Origin: Argyresthia goedartella
Lineage: Eukaryota > Arthropoda > Insecta > Lepidoptera > Argyresthiidae
Reading direction: 5' to 3'
DNA length: 64,000 bases
NCBI GenBank assembly: GCA_949825045.1
Contig: OX463822.1
Coordinates: 32,614,703 to 32,678,702, forward strand
Every line of letters begins with the position of its first letter. Position 1 is the stretch's first letter. Under the pieces are notes generated by a model. It searched no databases and was not told the DNA's origin. It saw only the letters and a list, made by a program, of their open reading frames with translations. The position numbers and the translations under genes were made by a program. Positions 43,436-55,003 of this stretch are shown one piece after another.

Positions 43436-44448
43436 TTATTCCACAAAATTCCTAACATATTTATAAAACTTTCCGGTACGTATCAATATTTGGTCGCATG
43501 CCCTTTGGCAGAAATGGCAGCACAAAATCTCTTGCGCATGGGAGCGATAAGTTTTGTACAAGCTTCTACTTGAATTTACTCCCATGCTTCTGTAAAAGCT
43601 GTGTAAAGTTGATCGACGTTTGATTTCCGCTTTGTCGCCACTGTCTTCTTCATCAGTTACCCCAAATTTTCTATTGGATTTAAATCCAAATAGTACGGGG
43701 GCCAATCCAAGACTGTCACAGACTGGATCCTTAAGAAGTATTTTACTACAAAGTCCAAATTTTGCTTGGAATTTCGGGCAGCATGGCTTGTTCTAATATA
43801 TTCTTGTACTTGAATTTATCCACGTTGCCTTCTATTTTCCTGACAGGTCCAACACCAAGTCCTCAAAAACGATCCCACTTTTTGGACCCCCACTTTCTTG
43901 GTATGCTTTGGATCAATTTCTTTATTCGGGGGGTGTCTAACATATTGTTTTGCGGTAGAATTAATCAGAACAATTTTTATTTCATCAAAAAAAAGCACTT
44001 GCTTCCACTCACGTTCAGTCCAGTGTTCATATTTTTTAGCATACGCTAATCTTGCCTTAACATTTTCTTTTCATAAGTGGCACCTTCCGAGATTCTCTTC
44101 CGTATAAGTTAGCCTCACATAGTCTCCGCCTAATTGTTCTTCCAGATACACCCTTCGAACCTCCTGCTCTTGATAACTCCGAACATATCAGTTCTGATTC
44201 CTTGATGGATCTTTTTTTGCCAACAATACCATCTTAGAGTCTCCCGGCAGAGTAGTCTTCCTTGGTATCGGTTGTCTAGGTACGTTTTCGGTCGTGTAGG
44301 AATTTTTGAAATGTTTAATAGCATTCATAACCATGTCCTTAGAACAGTTCACGTTGTTTTCTATTTTTCTGTTTGACCAACCTTTCTGATCAAAGTTCAA
44401 AATAATCTTCCTAGTGGACGAATGGTAACTTTTGTTTTTTTTTCCCAT
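43436..44448 (-). pseudogene. Tc1-like transposase pseudogene (DD34E type)
   Basis: The reading starts MGKKNKSYHSSTRKIILNFD at 44448 with a Tc1-type helix-turn-helix, and continues in changing frames through KKDPSRNQN and YAKKYEHWTERE-like text (around 44010-44060). Near 43690 it shows DWPPYYLDLNPIENLG, the C-terminal DDE signature with the catalytic Glu in PIEN. The end is near 43436-43500. At least three frame changes and one or more stops are needed, so no functional protein is made. It is unrelated to the two mariners in this window. Confidence 0.82.
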
Positions 44449-44850
44449 ATTTATTGGTTTAAAACGTATTAATTTTACGTAAATAACCTAACTTTTTAGG
44501 TTATTTAGGTAATATCGACGTTATATGAATATACGCGGCAAAACAAAGAAACGACATATAAATATACGCGGCAAAACAAAGAAAACAAAATGTGATTTAC
44601 TTTTATATTTTAAATTTAGCTAGCTAAATTTAAATAGCTTTTACTGTCTATTTTTTGTCGCAAATTTTAAGAATACAATGTCGTGTATGATTTTATATCA
44701 ATAAAATACATTTATATTTAAAATAATTAATATTACATTTAATAATATATGTCAATATAATTTCTAAAATTATATACCTATTTTAGCTCATAGCATAATT
44801 AACTTTTTTGGTGGCCAATAAGGGATGTCTTTAATTAGGTGACCACCACT
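44449..44850 (-). repeat. Tc1 5' region with terminal repeat and direct repeats
   Basis: On the - strand the outer end starts CAGTGGTGGTCACCTAATTA at 44850, with TA at 44851-44852. No matching end is seen on the other side, where the element appears cut just past the stop codon. Two direct copies of TATACGCGGCAAAACAAAGA lie at 44533-44552 and 44566-44585, possible transposase-binding repeats. A hairpin AAATAACCTAA/TTAGGTTATTT lies at 44480-44507. Confidence 0.65.
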
Positions 44851-44852
44851 GT

Positions 44853-45399
44853 ATGTATTACATGCCGACACTAATGCAGATATAAAATATATGACATCAC
44901 GTTGTAAACCAATGATATGGATAATGTACGATAAGAGGTTTTGTATATTGTTTAGAACACACATAAGTCTAAATATTTTAATAAAATATTATTATGAAGT
45001 TTATCTTTAGCCTTCCTCCATTTTTTTGTAAGAAAGTTACAACTGAAATGATCTATTTTACCGTTCTAAATTTCATTTCCACGGCTCCACAAAATTCAGT
45101 TGTGTGAGTTGACTTGTTTGGAAGGGAAAAAGACGCAGGGCGCGGGGCGCGGGGCGCGGGATGGGAGACAAAATACAAAACCTGTTCTGGGTACACCCTT
45201 TTCCCTGTAATTTGCATGCGCCCCAACATTGCAATTAGGCAAGTAGTTAGTTTTACCAAAAAATGTTACTTTGATTTATTGTATTTTTTATTTAATGTCT
45301 TGTACAAAGCGGCAAAATATTGATGTGCACGTTGCAGCGCCATCTGACGGATAAACAACATAACAACAATAAAAATAACGGCAAGCAAGTAAAACTAAC
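44853..45399. other. Spacer without recognised genes
   Basis: Contains a short (GCGGGGC)n run at 45138-45160 (GGGCGCGGGGCGCGGGGCGC). A small frame on the + strand across it has no motif. Confidence 0.4.
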
Positions 45400-45824
45400 C
45401 ATTGTTGCCAGATATTGACTATCTGGAGCTTCTTTTAGAAACTTTTCAATGTCATTTGTTGATAAGACTTTGGATTTTTGACAAGTATAGCCATCTGAAG
45501 TTTCCTTTAGAAATGCAGTAAGGTTTAAATACGATTTGATATCAAAACCATTTTTCGACTTTGAGTAGGTTTTTAATATGGAATATTTACACCACAGTGA
45601 GCTTGACTTGACTCTTTAGCTAATATATTGAAGTAAGCTCAAAATACAGCCTCGGAAAATGACTTCGCATTCTTGATGTTTTGCCATTTCACAAAATTGT
45701 CATAAGCGGAAATATATTTTGCCTTAGATTTCTTGGATATCAAACTTTCATTGGCATTTTGCGCCTCATTTATGATATCTTGTGGTGTAAAATCTATATC
45801 TTCATCGGTACTCGACATTTTCAC
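45400..45824 (-). pseudogene. Crypton/DUF3504-like recombinase fragment
   Basis: It starts at 45824 with MKMSSTDEDIDFTPQDIINE, then KSKAKYISAYDNFVKWQ, and after one TGA (near 45650) and one frameshift continues as WCKYSILKTYSKSKNG, LTAFLKETSDGY and VLSTNDIEKFLKEAPDS. From memory this resembles the SAM-like N-terminal part of tyrosine-recombinase (Crypton-derived, DUF3504) proteins widespread in insects. The catalytic C-terminal part is absent. The match ends at ATG followed by GTTAGT, a plausible donor, so it may be a decayed exon of a multi-exon gene copy. Family assignment is tentative. Confidence 0.55.
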
Positions 45825-45960
45825 AGTAAAAACAATGAATGAAAAGTTTTATTTGTTGAAAATTGAATGAAAATGGCGCAATTTTTTTTTTGTTTTCTCT
45901 TTGATTCTGACTGCCAGAGGCAATGCAAAAGCCAAATATTAAATTTTATCGCATTAAACG

Positions 45961-46229
45961 AAATGCATCTCTGTTTCTTAGTTTGACAATGATAATAATA
46001 AATGCATCTCTGTTTCTTAGTTTGACAATGATAATAATAAATGCATCTCTGTTTCTTAGTTTGACAATGATAATAATAAATGCATCTCTGTTTCTTAGTT
46101 TGACAATGATAATAATAAATGCATCTCTGTTTCTTAGTTTGACAGTGATAATAATAAATGCATCTCTGTTTCTTAGTTTGACAATGATAATAATAAATGT
46201 TTATTTCTTAGTTTGACAATGATAATAAT
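45961..46229 (+). repeat. 39-bp minisatellite
   Basis: There are six near-identical 39-bp units (AAATGCATCTCTGTTTCTTA and GTTTGACAATGATAATAAT), then one shortened unit and a trace of the next. One unit has CAGTG for CAATG. As 39 is a multiple of three, one frame stays open and repeats NASLFLSLTMIII; this looks incidental. Confidence 0.92.
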
Positions 46230-46261
46230 AAATGTTTATTTCGAGCCCTCCATTTCCTTAG

Positions 46262-46561
46262 ATTAAATTAAATTAATTAACCAATTAATTTAATTTAAGC
46301 TGCGCACAAAGACAACCAATTCGCAAATCACAATATTGCAGTTTTTGCATTTTAACACAGAAGAGGACTTATATAGCTATAGCTAGCCCCTGCTAGCCGA
46401 TAGCACTGCGTAACCGTAATAACCACCCACGGTGGTATGTATTCATTAATAATTAAAGTAAATTAAAGTAATATTTTCCAGCATAAAAACTCTTTGCTGT
46501 CATTACTTGTCCATTGTTGATGTATAAAAACTCTTTGCTGTCATTACTTGTACATAGTTGA
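46262..46561. repeat. Palindrome and 41-bp duplication
   Basis: TTAAATTAAATTAATTAACC and its mirror lie at 46264-46300. Positions 46483-46561 contain two copies of ATAAAAACTCTTTGCTGTCA plus following ATTACTTG text, 41 bases apart. Confidence 0.75.
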
Positions 46562-46579
46562 TAAATTTAAAAATGTATC

Positions 46580-46660
46580 TGTCACCGGAAAATAATACGA
46601 TCGTTTATAAATTTCCTAGAAAATTTATAAACTTGCGGATCGTATTATTTTCCGGTGACA
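46580..46660. repeat. Foldback with about 35-bp arms
   Basis: TGTCACCGGAAAATAATACG on the left is mirrored by CGTATTATTTTCCGGTGACA on the right (exact 20 bases), and pairing continues imperfectly through TTTATAAATTT. The loop is very short. It may be a solo palindromic MITE. Confidence 0.85.
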
Positions 46661-49254
46661 TATCCATCACCACACTTGTACGGTAATGTTTATTTCCGCA
46701 CGCGGGGATAATAGGCGGCATTATGATACTAAAACCAACGTCATAAGGGTACCACTTTACGATCAAGTGTGATGAAAAATATCTTATCAGGCTGAAATAA
46801 AATACCTACACCAAATGATCAAGGCATCAAAACTACATTTAGTAAAACCAACTAAAGGTTGTTTAAGTTCTTTAATAGAAACTAAATGCACCAAAAAGGG
46901 TCGATTAGTAATGGAGTAGAGTCGACCCTTAAAGGGACGGAAAATCGTCCCTTTTAAGAAGAACTGGCAATTACATAACTACCCGCTATCTATTTTTTTG
47001 AAAGTGTGGAATTTTGACCTGTACAACTTAACGACGAAGGGAAAAGTTAAACGGAACGATACTTACATCTTTTTAATTGATCAGAAAATCCGATGGATGG
47101 AAATGGCCTTATACCTTATAAAGATGTATGTACAATGCCAGTGTTTTGATCCAGTAGTGACGTAGGTATACCGAAACATCACGAAACTTGGCGAAACTAC
47201 CCGAAGTCGAACTATGTGCTTGCTTAGCGAGTTTCTGTCGTGTGAAACGTTCATAAAATAGTTTGCACAAAGGTTGGCTGTGTTTGAAGGATAGGAGATT
47301 CCCTTATCACAACTTGGTAATTGTCGGATTTCCTTCGGGTGCTGAAACTTGGTTAAATGGTTAACCATCGCTTTGCTTGAGGTTGTAGCGGTTTTACATC
47401 TCATCTCTTGTGTAAGGTTGTGTTTTATATAACTTATATCATTGGGTAGGTTGTATTTAATGGTTTGAGGTTTTAAAAATACTAGTTTTGTATAAATGAT
47501 TATCTAGCAACTATTATATTGTAATAAAAGCTACGGAACGTAGTATCGTGATACTTATATAGCAACTAAATGTGTAATATGTCTACATATTGCCAGCTTC
47601 TAATAAGTATATCTTCTGTGTATATAAAATTATGTTAATGGCCTCTAATTTCATATAGTCATCTCTATTTTTATAAGTTAGCATAAGTAAATGATGAATA
47701 AATCTACTTACTAGATTCGCATTATTACGGCGATGTCCGCACTGCAGCGCACCCACGCTCGCCTTCCGATCAGCCTCAGCCGCTCCATTTCGCTCGGTGG
47801 GCAGCAGTGCGCGGTCGCCTTCGCCTTTTCGTGCCTCCGGTTCATAAAAACCACTCTACGAGTCTAGCCACAAGACTGCTCAGAAAATGCGGTGCCCTAA
47901 TTCCGATTTTCTATTCTATTCGACGAATAATCGTTGAAAATCCAGGAAAAATTCAAATTTTCATGAAAAAATAATATGATTTATTCATTTAGTTGTTAAA
48001 TAAATAAATTCAATGAATAATGTTGAGGCTTTATTTTATTTTATTACCGAAAAGAAGTTGAATCTCTTAAATATGTAAAAATGCCCACTTATAAAATTTG
48101 CCACTAAGTTATCAATTTTGATGGTCAAGTATTTGTCGGTATCGCAGTTATACTAATTAGTGTTTGTGAATTGGCGCTGGATGTTCAATTGTACGAATTT
48201 GACTTACGCTCGAACAAAATCGCATGCACTTCCGGTCGCCATATTCGAAATCAACCCCCACAGTCCGCAAGCAATAGAGATACCGCAGAAAATAAATTAA
48301 ACCCGCCCGGATTAAAACAAAGGCGCTCAATCGTCGTGTAATTTGTCCGGGACCCGAATCTGGGTCCACATTCACCGCTAGTTTGGACTGGTGCCAAGCA
48401 GTCTGTGCCTAGGGAGTCATTCTGCTAAACCTAAGTCTAGACAGGACCGCTAGATTAACGTTAAGTGTCCACTTAAAGCGGCAACTTTTTAGCAACTCTC
48501 GGCCTATTTAAAGCGATTGCTGAGCTTCAGTTTTGAGTTCAGAGCACTCCAGCCCCTATTTTCAGCCTCTCAAATCGATCGAAATTGTGGAAGGTGGCAG
48601 ATTTCCTGTACATTAAAATCAATTTGCCAATTGTTGGTGTTGGTTGGTGTGCTGCGGATTGGCTAATAAAGGAGCTGACCTTCCCCCTTAGCCCCGTTTT
48701 CCAACGAAATAGATCACGTGACTTTCCACTGCAAATTTCAAATCGCATACATTTTGTGTTGTCGTCGAGCGTACGGTACGGGTAGTGAGTGATAAAGTAA
48801 CATTGTCTAGTGAGGCGGACCTGAGAGAAAACTCCTGAATGAATATTTGTTATTCTGTTGCTCATATAAGCTATTGAGCCTATAATTAAACAAGTACGAT
48901 ACCACAGTTTTCTTTTTATCAGAAAATTTGACTATTATATCTATGGTGCTTAAGCAGAATAACTTTGCGTCGCAGGAAATTAAGTATCTTGAACTTGAAG
49001 TATCACTTCCCACTGACTCTTCAAGTCATAATTTAGATAAATAGTACTGAACTAAAGTTTACCCTCAAAGTTGAAGTTAATAAACACTTTGTTTATCTTC
49101 GTGTTTGCTTGTGGCGTCTTAATATTTAAGTGAATGAATCTTTGTGTGCTTTTCATAAAGTTTTGGGTCTTGGGGAGTTGTGTTGTCTGTGGAATATTGT
49201 GAATTAAACTTGGAGGCTTTAAAGTCATCTGCCAGCTTACCTAAGCCATCGCCA
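46661..49254. other. Long stretch without recognised genes
   Basis: Positions 47730-47850 are unusually GC-rich (ACTGCAGCGCACCCACGCTC and on), surrounded by AT-rich DNA. They are open in several frames and show no domain. A small hairpin lies at 46894-46950 around GGGTCGA/TCGACCC and GGGACG/CGTCCC words. Nothing supports a gene call. Confidence 0.4.
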
Positions 49255-50030
49255 TTATAAAAAACAACATAGCGTACGCCTTTTTCATATGGGGTGACAG
49301 AGCTACAGTTGTGCCCACATTTAAATAGATATTTAATAATCATTAAAATCCCTTTTCTTTTCTTCTTTTTTGTTGGAGGGGAAAAAAATGGAATTACCCA
49401 TGCCCAGGAGTCAGACCACCCTGCATATTGAGCGGGCATCAGCTCGTGTGGTATACGGATAAAAACAACCCCTTTTTTACAGTTATCTAAGAGCTACTGT
49501 GAGCCATGGTATTAAACTCCCTTTGGTAATTTTTACTTGTAACTATATGTATAAATGGGATACTGGTGGGTAGTGCCAGCACATATATTTACATGTGCCA
49601 ACATTTGAACTCGAGTGCATGTGGGTCTAGCCGGATCTAAGGAGGGGCTTAGCATAGGAAATGTTCCAGTGGCAGGGAATTTGTAATTTCGCAACGCAGT
49701 CTTTGTGTAGGCAGCCTGCGAATTTGAATAATTCGCGTAATATTTCACATGACATCAGCGTTTTCTTGAGAATTCAGCTCAACATGGTGCTGCCCTTTGC
49801 TTTGATCTGCCATGCCATTGGAGCCCTTTAAAATGAAGAAAGTACAGATTTAGAACCATTTAGTACCAAACTTGTGCAAGCCGAAGTCTTACCGTTTAAT
49901 TCTTATCGATGTGTTATTGCTCTGACGAAAATACCCATAATTTCTAAATGGTCTGTGCTATCTTCGTTTCAAGGCTTTGAATCGCTCTTCCAAACATCCT
50001 AATGATACCTAAGAATTGTTTTATGCGCAT
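49255..50030. other. SINE-like scrap and spacer
   Basis: Positions 49260-49325 (ACAACATAGCGTACGCCTTT, then CATATGGGGTGACAGAGCTA) match the head of the repeat at 50985-51250. The rest has no recognised feature. Confidence 0.45.
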
Positions 50031-50270
50031 AATACGGTATTTGACAAGGTAGTCCAATAAATCTAGAAACGTGTCTCAAGCTGAACCTATTTCAACAAAA
50101 ACGAATTGTATATTTACAGCAGTTGTATTTTATAAACTCACTTTTGTCTTAAAAAGACAGCATTTGACTATGACGTCACATGCTAGCATTTCATAGAACT
50201 CTTGGACAAAATTACCGTTTTGACAGTTCCTGGAAAGTATCTATTTTGACCAGCAGTCAAATACCGTATT
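50031..50270. mobile_element. TA-flanked MITE
   Basis: AATACGGTATTTGAC (50031-50045) and GTCAAATACCGTATT (50256-50270) are exact inverted 15-mers. Read as TA + CGGTATTTGAC at each end, they fit a Tc1/mariner-type non-autonomous element with TA duplication. The 210-bp interior is non-coding. Confidence 0.75.
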
Positions 50271-50984
50271 TACATATAACATAGGGTCATGATGTTTCCC
50301 CTACCAGATGGTAGAGGCAAAGTTACCGACGTTTTTCACCATTTCACCTAACCTAAGTCCTAACCATACCACGGGCGTTATATAACGCCACTTTTCCGTC
50401 ATAGGTTTTAAATTTTAATACCATGGCATGAGGTACAAAGTTGGGACAGGTCCCAACTACCCTCGGTTTTTGAGAGATTAAGGGCACATTTGTCACGGCA
50501 AAATGTGTGACGAGATGTTGTTTTGTTCTGAAATACTTCTGTTGAGTCGTCCTCAATTCCATCGCCAAATCAAGGACGAGGTGGCGCGTGTCATCAGTGA
50601 TACTGGGCCCCGATGCTTCTAACCACAAGCCTATCGCAGGCTCGGAACTCACGTTTCATCGAGTCGGGAGAGAGAGAGATAGCGCGAGCCTGCGATAGGT
50701 TTGTGTGAGGCTTGTGCTTAGTAGCATAGAGGGCCTGATTGATAACATAACCTGTCGCTCGAAACATGTCAGCGTCGGTACTTCATCCGGAACTACACCT
50801 ACAGGAACTCACCCTGTTTAGTGGGCAACCAGTCCGAAACCCGATCCCAACACCTTAGTCGTGGTGCTTGCTTAGCAGGTACACTCACCGCACATATATA
50901 ATATTTAACCCCTTAATGCATGGCCTGACCCGAAATGGATCTCGATTTTAAACCTTACTGCTTGGTAATAAAGTTCATAACATA
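50271..50984. other. Spacer without recognised genes
   Basis: A near repeat of AGCCTGCGATAGG occurs inverted (50627-50645 and 50685-50700). The 99-codon - strand frame at 50353-50652 has no motif. Confidence 0.4.
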
Positions 50985-51250
50985 ACATAGCGTCACGCCT
51001 TTTCTCATACGGAGTGGCAGAGGCACACTTGTGCCCACCTGGAGCCAGTTATTCAATACTCCATTTTGCGTGACAGTTGGCTAGCCCATTGCCGCAGCTT
51101 TGGAGTAATGAAGGTTTCCTCACGATGTTTTCCATCACCGTTAGAACGTCCGTATAATGTACTTAACATAAATGAATTATCTCATTGGTACATGGTCAGG
51201 AATCGAACCTGCATCTCATGTGTGAGAAGCAACCCATTAGACCACAGAGC
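50985..51250 (-). repeat. tRNA-related SINE, third family
   Basis: On the - strand an A-box-like TGGTCTAATGGG (51233-51244) and B-box GGTTCGATTCC (51199-51209) lie at the correct spacing. The body runs through CATCGTGAGGAAACCTTC and ends with GCCACTCCGTATGAGAAAAG and GCGTGACGC at about 50990-51020. Partial copies are at 49260, 57848-57890, 26120-26150 and 60545-60690. Confidence 0.75.
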
Positions 51251-51414
51251 TCTTACTTAGTACTCTTACTTAGTTCTTACTCTTAGTAATAAAGTTCAAA
51301 ACCTAAGAAACCATATACGGGTTAGCATGCAGTAAAGGGTTAAGTATTCATAATTTTAATTGATTCCCCTGTTTCGAAATTATCATTTTACGTCTTCACA
51401 ATTAATTGTATTTT

Positions 51415-51686
51415 CAACCGACTTCAAAAGTGAGGAGGTTCTCAATTTTGAACACATTTTTCAATTTCTTTCAATTATGAACACATTTTGACGATTCTTG
51501 TTTTGGTTGGTAGGTGGTCCTTTTTTTTTTTTTTAAATCAACAAATACATAAAATATATACACAGATGACGTTTGGTTTGTGGTTCCGTGCAGCAAAATT
51601 TTTGATGAGGACTTTTCATGTGCCTAGACTCATTCGAATCCTGACCGGGGAGGAAGAAATAGAGGTTGAACTTGAAGTCGGTTTTT
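51415..51686. mobile_element. ACTTCAA-end dispersed element, compact copy
   Basis: CAACCGACTTCAAAAGTGAG at the left and CTTGAAGTCGGTTTTT at the right form inverted ends. Inside lie GAGGTTCTCAATTTTGAACA and a T-run at 51520-51534. It abuts a GTTCCG-end element at 51687 with no spacer, so one may have inserted next to the end of the other. A second, larger copy is at 28062-28890. Confidence 0.65.
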
Positions 51687-52087
51687 AGGGTTCCGTACCC
51701 AACGGGTAAGAAAGGAACCCTATTACTAAGACTTCGCTGTCCGTCCGTCCGTCCGTCCGTCTGTCACCAGGCTGTATCTCAAGAACCTAGCTAGCTAGAG
51801 AGTTGAAATTTTCACAGATTATGTATTTCTGTTGCCGCTATAACAACAAATACTAAAAAACAGGATAAAATAACTATTTAAGGGGGCTCCCATACAACAA
51901 TACCACATACAAACTTATGGATGCACCTGGTTACGTGCATGGAGTGTGAAAGTAACCGCACCAATAACTTTGTAAACAATATTTTGCTGTGTAAAATCCA
52001 AACTATTCACTCCACACCATCGCTTCCATTGAACGGTGGTACGGAACCCTTCGTGCGCGATTTAGACTCGCACTTGACCGGTTTTTT
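51687..52087 (-). mobile_element. GTTCCG-end element, inverted complete copy
   Basis: AGGGTTCCGTACCCAACGGG, GTCCGTCCGTCCGTCCGTCT, CACCAGGCTGTATCTCAAGA, TTGCCGCTATAACAACAAAT, GGGGGCTCCCATACAACAAT, GTTACGTGCATGGAGTGTGA and GGTACGGAACCCTTCGTGCG with a TCGCACTTGACCGG arm. It is the same subfamily as 26673-27083 in opposite orientation. Confidence 0.82.
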
Positions 52088-52280
52088 AAGTTTTAACTTG
52101 GTGAAATATTATTTAATGTATGCTGTAAAACACCAAATAAACAAATGAAATGAAAGAGTTTTGTTAATTAGAGTTCCATATCCAAAGGATCACTTTGTTG
52201 TCAGTATGTCTACCAAGCAAGACCAATTTCAATTTTGCTATAGATATTTAGATAGATAGCGAATATTTTCTCGAGATTAT

Positions 52281-52884
52281 TCTCTCCAAGTCTCTCCAAG
52301 TCTCTCCAAGTCTCTCCAAGTGGGCAACACCGCAGACATTAGTCTCTCCAAGTGGGCAACACCGCAGACATTAGTCTCTCCAAGTGGGCAACACCGCAGA
52401 CATTAGTCTCTCCAAGTGGGCAACACCGCAGACATTAGTCTCTCCAAGTGGGCAACACCGCAGACATTAGTCTCTCCAAGTGGGCAACACCGCAGACATT
52501 AGTCTCTCCAAGTGGGCAACACCGCAGACATTAGTCTCTCCAAGTGGGCAACACCGCAGACATTAGTCTCTCCAAGTGGGCAACACCGCAGACATTAGTC
52601 TCTCCAAGTGGGCAACACCGCAGACATTAGTCTCTCCAAGTGGGCAACACCGCAGACATTAGTCTCTCCAAGTGGGCAACACCGCAGACATTAGTCTCTC
52701 CAAGTGGGCAACACCGCAGACATTAGTCTCTCCAAGTGGGCAACACCGCAGACATATTAGTCTCTCCAAGTGGGCAACACCGCAGACATTAGTCTCTCCA
52801 AGTGGGCAACACCGCAGACATTAGTCTCTCCAAGTGGGCAACACCGCAGACATTATTCTCTCCAAGTGGGCAACACCGCAGACA
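52281..52884 (+). repeat. 32-bp minisatellite, 18 units, with a nested 10-bp expansion
   Basis: The unit is TCTCTCCAAGTGGGCAACAC plus CGCAGACATTAG. From 52311 there are 18 units, essentially identical, with one 2-base insertion near 52755 and a changed last junction. Just before them the first ten bases of the unit (TCTCTCCAAG) are repeated four times at 52281-52320, the last being part of unit one. High homogeneity suggests recent expansion. Confidence 0.95.
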
Positions 52885-53639
52885 AAATTAATTTTCCGCT
52901 CACCTCCCCTTGCCCTCAAAACGCTCACATTTACCTAAAATTTGATATTCTCTGCTTCCTAGAGCAATTAGAACTGGATCCGCTATAAACACACAACAAC
53001 ACAACACAATAATAATATAATAATAATCGTTTATTTACAGAAATAAATGTACATTACAAGCTTGTTTAGCAGGGTCAACAAGGGATGTATCGCTACTCCC
53101 TAAAATAGGGCGAACCCTGTGTTTTAGGATAAGTTGCTGCTACTTCCCACAAGAATAAATGCCTCAGATTTAAATACTACAAGGTGTATAAACAATGTAA
53201 AAATAAAAATATAACTTCTGACATTTAATAATATAACATCAACAAAAACAAACAACACCATCCTAGCATTCATCGCGGGCCGGCTCGACGGCGACGGCCC
53301 AATACTGAAGCACTGGGTGAGTGTAATCATTGGTACACTAACAGTATGTGAGAAGACAAGCCGTGCCATAGCTAGCTTACCTTGACTTCTTATATTGTTT
53401 TATTTTTATTTTTATTGTTTTATTTTGATTTTGATTTGACTTTTTTGAATGTAATCTATTTTGATTTAATTTTATTTTAATTTAATGTATGGATCTGTGA
53501 TATCTGAAAATAAAAATGTATTATTATTATCATAAATAAATCGACTTACTCTTCTGCCGAAGTACCTTTAAGTATTTTAAAGGGTGTTGTCATTCTTTTA
53601 CATTTATTTATTGGCTTATCCAAACCTTACCTAAACAGT
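52885..53639. other. Spacer, possible retroelement 3' region
   Basis: (AATAAT)n and TTTATTTACAGAAATAAATG near 53010-53050, followed by GTACATTACAAGC, resemble an inverted retroelement tail. Positions 53270-53360 are GC-richer and open on both strands. Not a supported gene. Confidence 0.4.
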
Positions 53640-53771
53640 ATTTTAGTGGCTCATTCCTTCTCCCAAGCTAGTGGCCACAGGTTTGAATCCCGCCTGGGGA
53701 GGAAAAAAAATCCCCCGGGTTTGTAGATTATATGTGTTTGATATTACTGTTTCTGGTACCACGACACAGGG
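53640..53771 (+). repeat. SINE, 5' part (interrupted by LTR element)
   Basis: A B-box-like GGTTTGAATCC is at 53680-53690, then GAGGAAAAAAAATCCCCC and TACTGTTTCTGGTACCACGA ending ACAGGG. The 3' part resumes at 55261 (TATCCTAGTGTGGGACCAGA). The copy at 56790-56945 shows the uninterrupted order. Confidence 0.75.
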
Positions 53772-54022
53772 TGTGCGGGTCGACTATGTTTGTCATATTT
53801 CCACGTAATGTTAAGATAAGTTGACGACCGTCACAGATAAGGAATATTTATATTCATCACGCACTATGTCTTATGCACGTCATTAATAACATGTACCAAC
53901 CTAGTATATAAGCTAGGATTTCCTATAATAAAGTAGTCTAGAATAGTCTCGTATTTGCGCGCATCTCAAGCCTTTTACTTTACTCCCGAAGATGTCGTTC
54001 TCCTTATAATTGCCTCTGGCAA
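53772..54022 (+). repeat. 5' LTR of the TRIM-like element
   Basis: Starts TGTGCGGGTCGACTATG. A TATA-box-like TAGTATATAAGC lies near 53905, followed by AATAAAG near 53927, plausible promoter and polyadenylation signals. Ends GCCTCTGGCAA. Confidence 0.9.
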
Positions 54023-55003
54023 AGTGGTGACCCGACTTCTGAACATCAGCAACCTTCGGTAATAGCAGCATGGACCCAGCCGCGAAGAAAACTCCGTGTG
54101 CTGCCACCTTAGAAGTGCAAGCAAGAAGCACTTCGTCCAAGATCGCCGAGCCCCGACTTCTGCATACCTATTTCAAACCACGCTGCAGAACTCCATAATC
54201 AAGACCCCAAACCAAGACGACATCAAGCAAGCCATGACCGGACCAGATTTGAAAACAATGAACCGATAGTCAGCCATTTGCTGATTTATCAAAATGGAGC
54301 TCGCACCAGCAGAAACGAACGCGTCGGCAAATTCATTCACAGCAAGCAGCTTTTTTTCAAGTTCAAGACATAGGAAGCCGATCCAGCCCCCAGAAGAGTA
54401 TTGAAACATCATCCGTTTTACCTAATTCAACGAATATTGAAATCATCCAGGAAGAACATCGCACGAAGAATAATCAAATCACTGAAGAGAGAGAGATATA
54501 TATATTTATATATCAACGATTGGTGTACAAGATGTGCCCTATGTTGCCTTATCCCAAGGTTTTTAGGCACACAAATTTTATCAATCGAGAACTTAATATT
54601 CACTCAAGAGTGAAGAGCACGCACGTACATATGACGTACGAGATCATTGACTGCCTACAGCCAAGGTTACAGATTTAATGCTGACGCTGATTCAGCACAA
54701 TCATCCTTGTGTAGGTACGGTCGCATTATAAACAAACAGTGATTACAACTTCAACGACGTGCGATGTAAATTGACTCATCGATTCCTGAAAAACATGGGC
54801 GGCTGCAGCATCAGACGACTCTCCTGCGGATCTTTTCCAGTTATAGGTTAGGTTAGTTTACTAACCGCGAAGCCCCATTTTCCTATTGTTTTTCTGTTTT
54901 CCAGTTTTTAGTTTATTTTATGTAGTGTGCGGCCAGTTTATTTTATGTTGTTCATTGTTATAAGTATATTCATTTATTTTTTTTCCCTAAAGGGGGGAGC
55001 ATC

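Noticed and set aside
45923..46216. 97-codon frame with repeated NASLFLSLTMIII
   Set aside because: A by-product of a 39-bp minisatellite, with no start context or flanking coding sequence.
52281..52884. CRISPR-like array
   Set aside because: Units are directly tandem and identical, with no variable spacers. It is a minisatellite in eukaryotic DNA.
53913..54140. 75-codon frame on the - strand in the TRIM-like element
   Set aside because: Opposite to the element's own direction and partly in the LTR. No gag or pol motif.
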